Program-made: the position numbers and the translations under genes
Notes under the pieces: generated by a model
Told to the model about the DNA's origin: nothing
Seen by the model: only the letters and a program-made list of their open reading frames with translations
The model's database searches: none
NCBI GenBank assembly: GCA_000507305.1
Contig: DF239263.1
Location: forward strand, 1-64,000
Source: Breviolum minutum Mf 1.05b.01
Taxonomy: Eukaryota; Sar; Dinophyceae; Suessiales; Symbiodiniaceae
DNA: 64,000 nucleotides
Direction of reading: 5' to 3'
Shown: piece after piece, positions 60,376 through 64,000 of the stretch
Numbering within the stretch: the stretch's first letter is position 1
Layout of the letters: every line of letters starts with the position of its first letter

Positions 60376-62829
60376 CTGAGACATGTCCTGCCAACACTTG
60401 AGATGCTTGAGCAAAATGTAGCAAACTCTTATTGATGTTTCGTCTCATTTGGAGAGAACCTTTTATTGAGCATACATCATACAAACATTGTAGCAAATGG
60501 GGAAGACTCTGGGAAGCTTGTCCTCGGTTTCGGATTGACAATGCTTGGAGCTCAACAGAATGTAGCGCCCATACGTGACGCAAACGCTGCGGCTGTTGAG
60601 GCTGGACGATGAACGATACTCTGGTGAGGACTTTATCCACCCAAAGGCCCAAAGGGCCTTGTTTTACTTCACGAATGCAGGAGTTTATTTTGCACTGGCT
60701 AACCCAAAATTGTAGTCAAGAGGAACGTGTTGTTTCCCACAACATCAGACCTGGGCAATTGTGCTGAATCTAAATCATCAAAAACCTTTTAGCCTTGGCT
60801 AGTGAACACATTTTTCCTTAGCCACTGGAAGCTAAGCTTTTTACTTGAATCCGAACCCTTCGAAACAATTAAACATCAATAAACCATTTGTTAGATCCCT
60901 TGCATTTCTTTGCGCCATCTTGTGCTTATCTCTGAAACATTCTAAACAAAAACTGTAGGCAAACAACATTTGTACAAACAGTTAAAAAACATAGGTTTAT
61001 GCCAAGTTATGATATCATTTTTGATGGTACAACTTGGCAATACTGGAACTCATTGAATGATTGAAACTCCAACAGTGTTTTGACCAATCGGCCAACCCTC
61101 AAGTGCCATGCCGTTCTGGAGAACTGTGCTTCTCCTTGAAATTGCTCACAACAAAATCTGGTCCAAGAGTTGACTTGTAAAATATGTAAAAACACATGGC
61201 ACCCAACCAAAATTCAAGACTGTTTTTAAATTTTCTTTCTGGGGTTCATAGTTGATCATCTCATCCTGATGACAGTATAATGTCATGTAACAATGTACAT
61301 ACAGGCCCATCCAAACAGAGCCACTGAGCTATTCCAAAAACCCTTTGCCTCTGGCAAATTCTCCACACCTGCCCAAGGGACCAAACAAGGAACAATATCG
61401 AAACAAATGGATCTCATTGGTTCAACATGACTCGGCTACATTTAACTCCACTGCATACAGTACGATCTGAATCCAAGGACCTGCCTGCATTGGGCCTTGC
61501 AAACGCGATTGGATGGAGCTCGTTTCCGGAGTTTCCCAAAGATTCATGTAACCCCGGCCCAAAATTATACAACTCATGAACTCCAAACACTTAAATCAGT
61601 TAAATCGCATTTCCTTACAATAGCTTCATATCCTGCTGTCTCAGAGTCTCATACATTATCATGCTGTATCGGCTATATATCCACAATACTCAGCCAAGCC
61701 ACGGAGAAGATTCATCACCTCCAAGACCATAAAGCCTCGAAACGAGTGGCAACATTTCAGAGTGGCTTCAAGGAATCCGCCATGTCCTTCAGCGTCTTGA
61801 AAATTGAAAAGGAAGCAATGTGAAAAATAGGAATATAAAAAGCTGTGAAAACTAACGAAAAACATCTTCTAACAGAAGGCATACATCAGAAAACAAAGTG
61901 AGAGTATGTTGACTGAACTGGGATGAAGTTGTCTAGCACATAGAAGTAAAATGAAGTAAAACTAAAAACTATCCGCAGTATTCCGGCCTCTGCATCTGCC
62001 GAATTCGCGTCCTACGTTGCCTTGGAATCGACCAACGGCAAAGGATGGTCCAACGAGCTGCAGTGCCCATATCGTTCATGAAGGCTTTGGGGTATGAGAC
62101 ATCAACATCAAATCATCATCTTTATCATACAATTTACATTGTGTGAAGGTTTGAAGGGCCACGCGTTCAGGCATTTGCAGAGGTCTGTGGCTAGAAGGTT
62201 ATATGCTGCAATGCAACTTCAAAGATGCGACCTTTTTGTGAGAGAGTTTTCTGCTTCACCTGGGGGTTTGTCACAGGCTATGGTACCTTTTGGCGTATTG
62301 GTGGATCCTTTCCCTAAATCTGCAAAACATCTTCAAAACATGTAAAAGCACAATTACGTGGCCCTCAAAATGCCTGCGAAGTAAAACATCATTTGAGATG
62401 ACCAAAGTCTCAAAGGCATCCCAAAGGCACACAGGAGGACACCAAAACGCAGCACTACCGAACTGGTGGGGCCTATCGATCATGATGGTTTGGTAAGCCC
62501 CTGCAAGGCCTGTTGATCCACTTGTCGGCTACTCCAAATGAAAGAATCAAACAAGGAACAAAACCAAGTACTCCTTGACGCACCAGAACACAAATAACAT
62601 GATTTCGATTCCTGCAATTCACAATAAATCAAGTGACAAGTGAATAGGGGGATTGGGCCGACCAAAACACCATCAAATCTCACGCAGGAAAGTGCCATGT
62701 CATGTGCTTGAGGGCCCCGACTCTTCTAAGGAAACCGCCTTCCTTGGGGAACGGAAGCTAATGGCAAATTCGGCAAAAGGGACTATCCAGAAGATGATAT
62801 TCCTATATCCGATGTGGGAATATATGGGA
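60376..62829. other. No gene confirmed
   Basis: The first exon or exons of the reductase should lie here (a start Met before VHKDEIEDTIKKHK is needed) but could not be picked. A + frame at 61,990-62,080 (FASYVALESTNGKGWSNELQ) looks coding-like but is isolated and opposes the block direction. Confidence 0.3.
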
Positions 62830-62839
62830 TACATTTTCA

Positions 62840-62942
62840 TGGATAAATGTCTGGATGCAGTCCAGGTCTCGGTGGCTTCCCTCCCTTCTTGGGGCCTTCG
62901 GCGTCAGCTACAACGTTCCTCCTTCCCCTCTCGGTCTGCTAG
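62840..62942 (-). CDS. Candidate exon, unknown protein
   Basis: The reverse frame reads ERGRRNVVADAEGPKKGGK and then PPRPGLHPDIYP, a basic Gly/Pro-rich peptide after a possible acceptor. It may be part of the gene that ends before the reductase. No family recognised. Confidence 0.2.
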
Positions 62943-63825
62943 GGTGCAATATCGTATGTTATTCATAGATTCACATTTCATATACTATATGCTATTATAT
63001 TATATGTTATCTATATTATCTCATAATATTAAATATAAATCATGAAAGAGGAGAATTCACTTTGGAACCCTTGTGTCAAAATGCTTACAAATGGTAGTCA
63101 AATTTTGGGCCCCAACATTCCTTAAATGAAATATCCGACAAAACATCTCCAAATCCCACCGCCTGCCGCGCGCTTCGCAGCTGCCTTGCCTGTGATCATT
63201 CAGCAAAATGTATGGTCAGAGTCTTCAGTTTTTTCAAGACATTGGCAGTTTATGTCCAAACCTTGGCTTCAGAAGCAAAATGGAAAAAGATATTTATATA
63301 TATATACATAGAAACTTGGAAATTCATCCAGGAGATACGTATCATTACGTATCCATTTAAGGCAGCCATTTTTTTTTGCTCCTGTCAGTGCACCTGAGCT
63401 TGCAGAACTGCTGGATCCACCTGGAAAGGGTGATCGAGGGAGATCAGAAAACCGGTATCAAACATTTTAGCCATTTGCATCGACACATGTGGATTCTTTA
63501 TTTCCTCTATAGATGTGTCATAGATTGTGATATCACATGAACAACCAGCAAAAAATTGAAACTTATGAAGGCGCCGTTTCCGTTTGATTTGCATTGCTTC
63601 CAACCTTGACCTCGAGTGCTGCCACTGCTGCTGCTGTACCTGAGTCTTGTACCAATGTGTGTGGAGCAGTGCAGGGTCAAGATTGCAATGGTGCCCAAAG
63701 TGTATGAGACACCAATGGGACAAATATGAGACAGGGATCATAAGACAAAATGACAGACTTCCAAATGATCAACAAAAACACAATACATAACCTCTTGCCA
63801 TTCCATCTGCCAAGGGCCGAACGGT
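62943..63825. other. Possible exons on the - strand, not resolved
   Basis: Around 63,560-63,650 two reverse frames are both open (one reading YKTQVQQQQWQHSRSRLEAM, one reading AAAVAALEVKVGSNANQTE with a stop). Around 63,400-63,500 a frame reads PHVSMQMAKMFDTGFLISLD. I could not choose between the frames or join them. A TATA run lies at about 63,290. Confidence 0.25.
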
Positions 63826-63879
63826 CTAGTGCTGGCTGTACTGCTGCCGCTTGGCACACGCGGCCTGAAAATCTTGCAT
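63826..63879 (-). CDS. Candidate terminal exon of a gene running in from beyond the window
   Basis: After the acceptor CTCTGCAG the reverse strand reads MQDFQAACAKRQQYSQH and then TAG. The 18-codon length, exact phase and block orientation suggest the last exon of a gene whose body lies past 64,000. A short piece DLFGF after a CAG at 63,970 may be the exon before it. Confidence 0.35.
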   Translation of the reverse strand: MQDFQAACAKRQQYSQH

Positions 63880-64000
63880 CTGCAGAGGTAAATGCATACA
63901 AGGTACAAAAAGAGGTGGAATGATGCAAATTATGATGCAATGCTCATGTTACACCAAATCCGAAAAGATCCTGAAAGAAAACATATTGCAGGTAAAAAGG

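Noticed and set aside
62653-63045. 130-codon + frame starting MGRPKHHQISRR
   Set aside because: It lies against the strand of the block, has no domain and overlaps a better reverse-strand candidate exon.

Overview
This window looks like nuclear DNA from a dinoflagellate, most likely a Symbiodiniaceae-type alga. Every gene I could assemble is split into many short exons. The introns that make the protein sense run from GT, GC or GA to AG, and that donor mix is a dinoflagellate hallmark. Low-complexity and satellite DNA is abundant, and genes are arranged in one-directional blocks: everything recognised before about 27 kb lies on the + strand and everything recognised after about 39.8 kb on the - strand. 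I read gene models by eye, joining exons by reading frame and family motifs, so exon edges are good where motifs are continuous and approximate elsewhere.

Left block (+ strand, 1-27 kb). A cytochrome b5 heme-domain gene with very small exons lies at about 14.8-15.4 kb. A single-domain voltage-gated cation channel with C-terminal EF-hands spans about 20.7-26.7 kb. Isolated likely exons of unidentified genes occur at about 2.9, 7.2, 12.1, 16.5 and 18.5 kb. Between them lie a GAT/GAG microsatellite (0.8-1.3 kb), a 16-bp satellite present in two places (8.4 and 11.2 kb), a 106-bp tandem repeat, and a 459-bp element with 31-bp terminal inverted repeats inside purine-rich DNA.

Middle (27-39 kb). 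A decayed DNA transposon of about 5.6 kb encodes zinc-binding and AT-hook regions and an RNase H-like transposase core, now broken by frameshifts and a stop. It is followed by a GTCC-rich minisatellite and a strongly AT-rich zone with a 453-base run of N. The two gene blocks point towards each other across this zone.

Right block (- strand, 39.8-64 kb). A major-facilitator transporter gene lies at 39.9-43.1 kb. A thioredoxin-glutathione reductase gene (glutaredoxin fused to thioredoxin reductase, about 30 exons) covers 47.0-60.4 kb. Two complete, unrelated genes on the same strand sit inside introns of this reductase: a metallophosphoesterase of the MPPED type (55.0-57.3 kb, itself spliced with GC and GA donors) and an intronless helix-hairpin-helix plus tandem phospholipase-D-like protein (50.6-52.0 kb). 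The end of a further gene is visible at 63.8 kb.

The reductase supplies thiol reducing power, the channel and transporter act in membranes, and the phosphoesterase and PLD-like protein are hydrolases. I see no shared pathway beyond the physical nesting. The nesting, the donor-site mix and the decayed transposon at the convergent boundary are the main points of interest.
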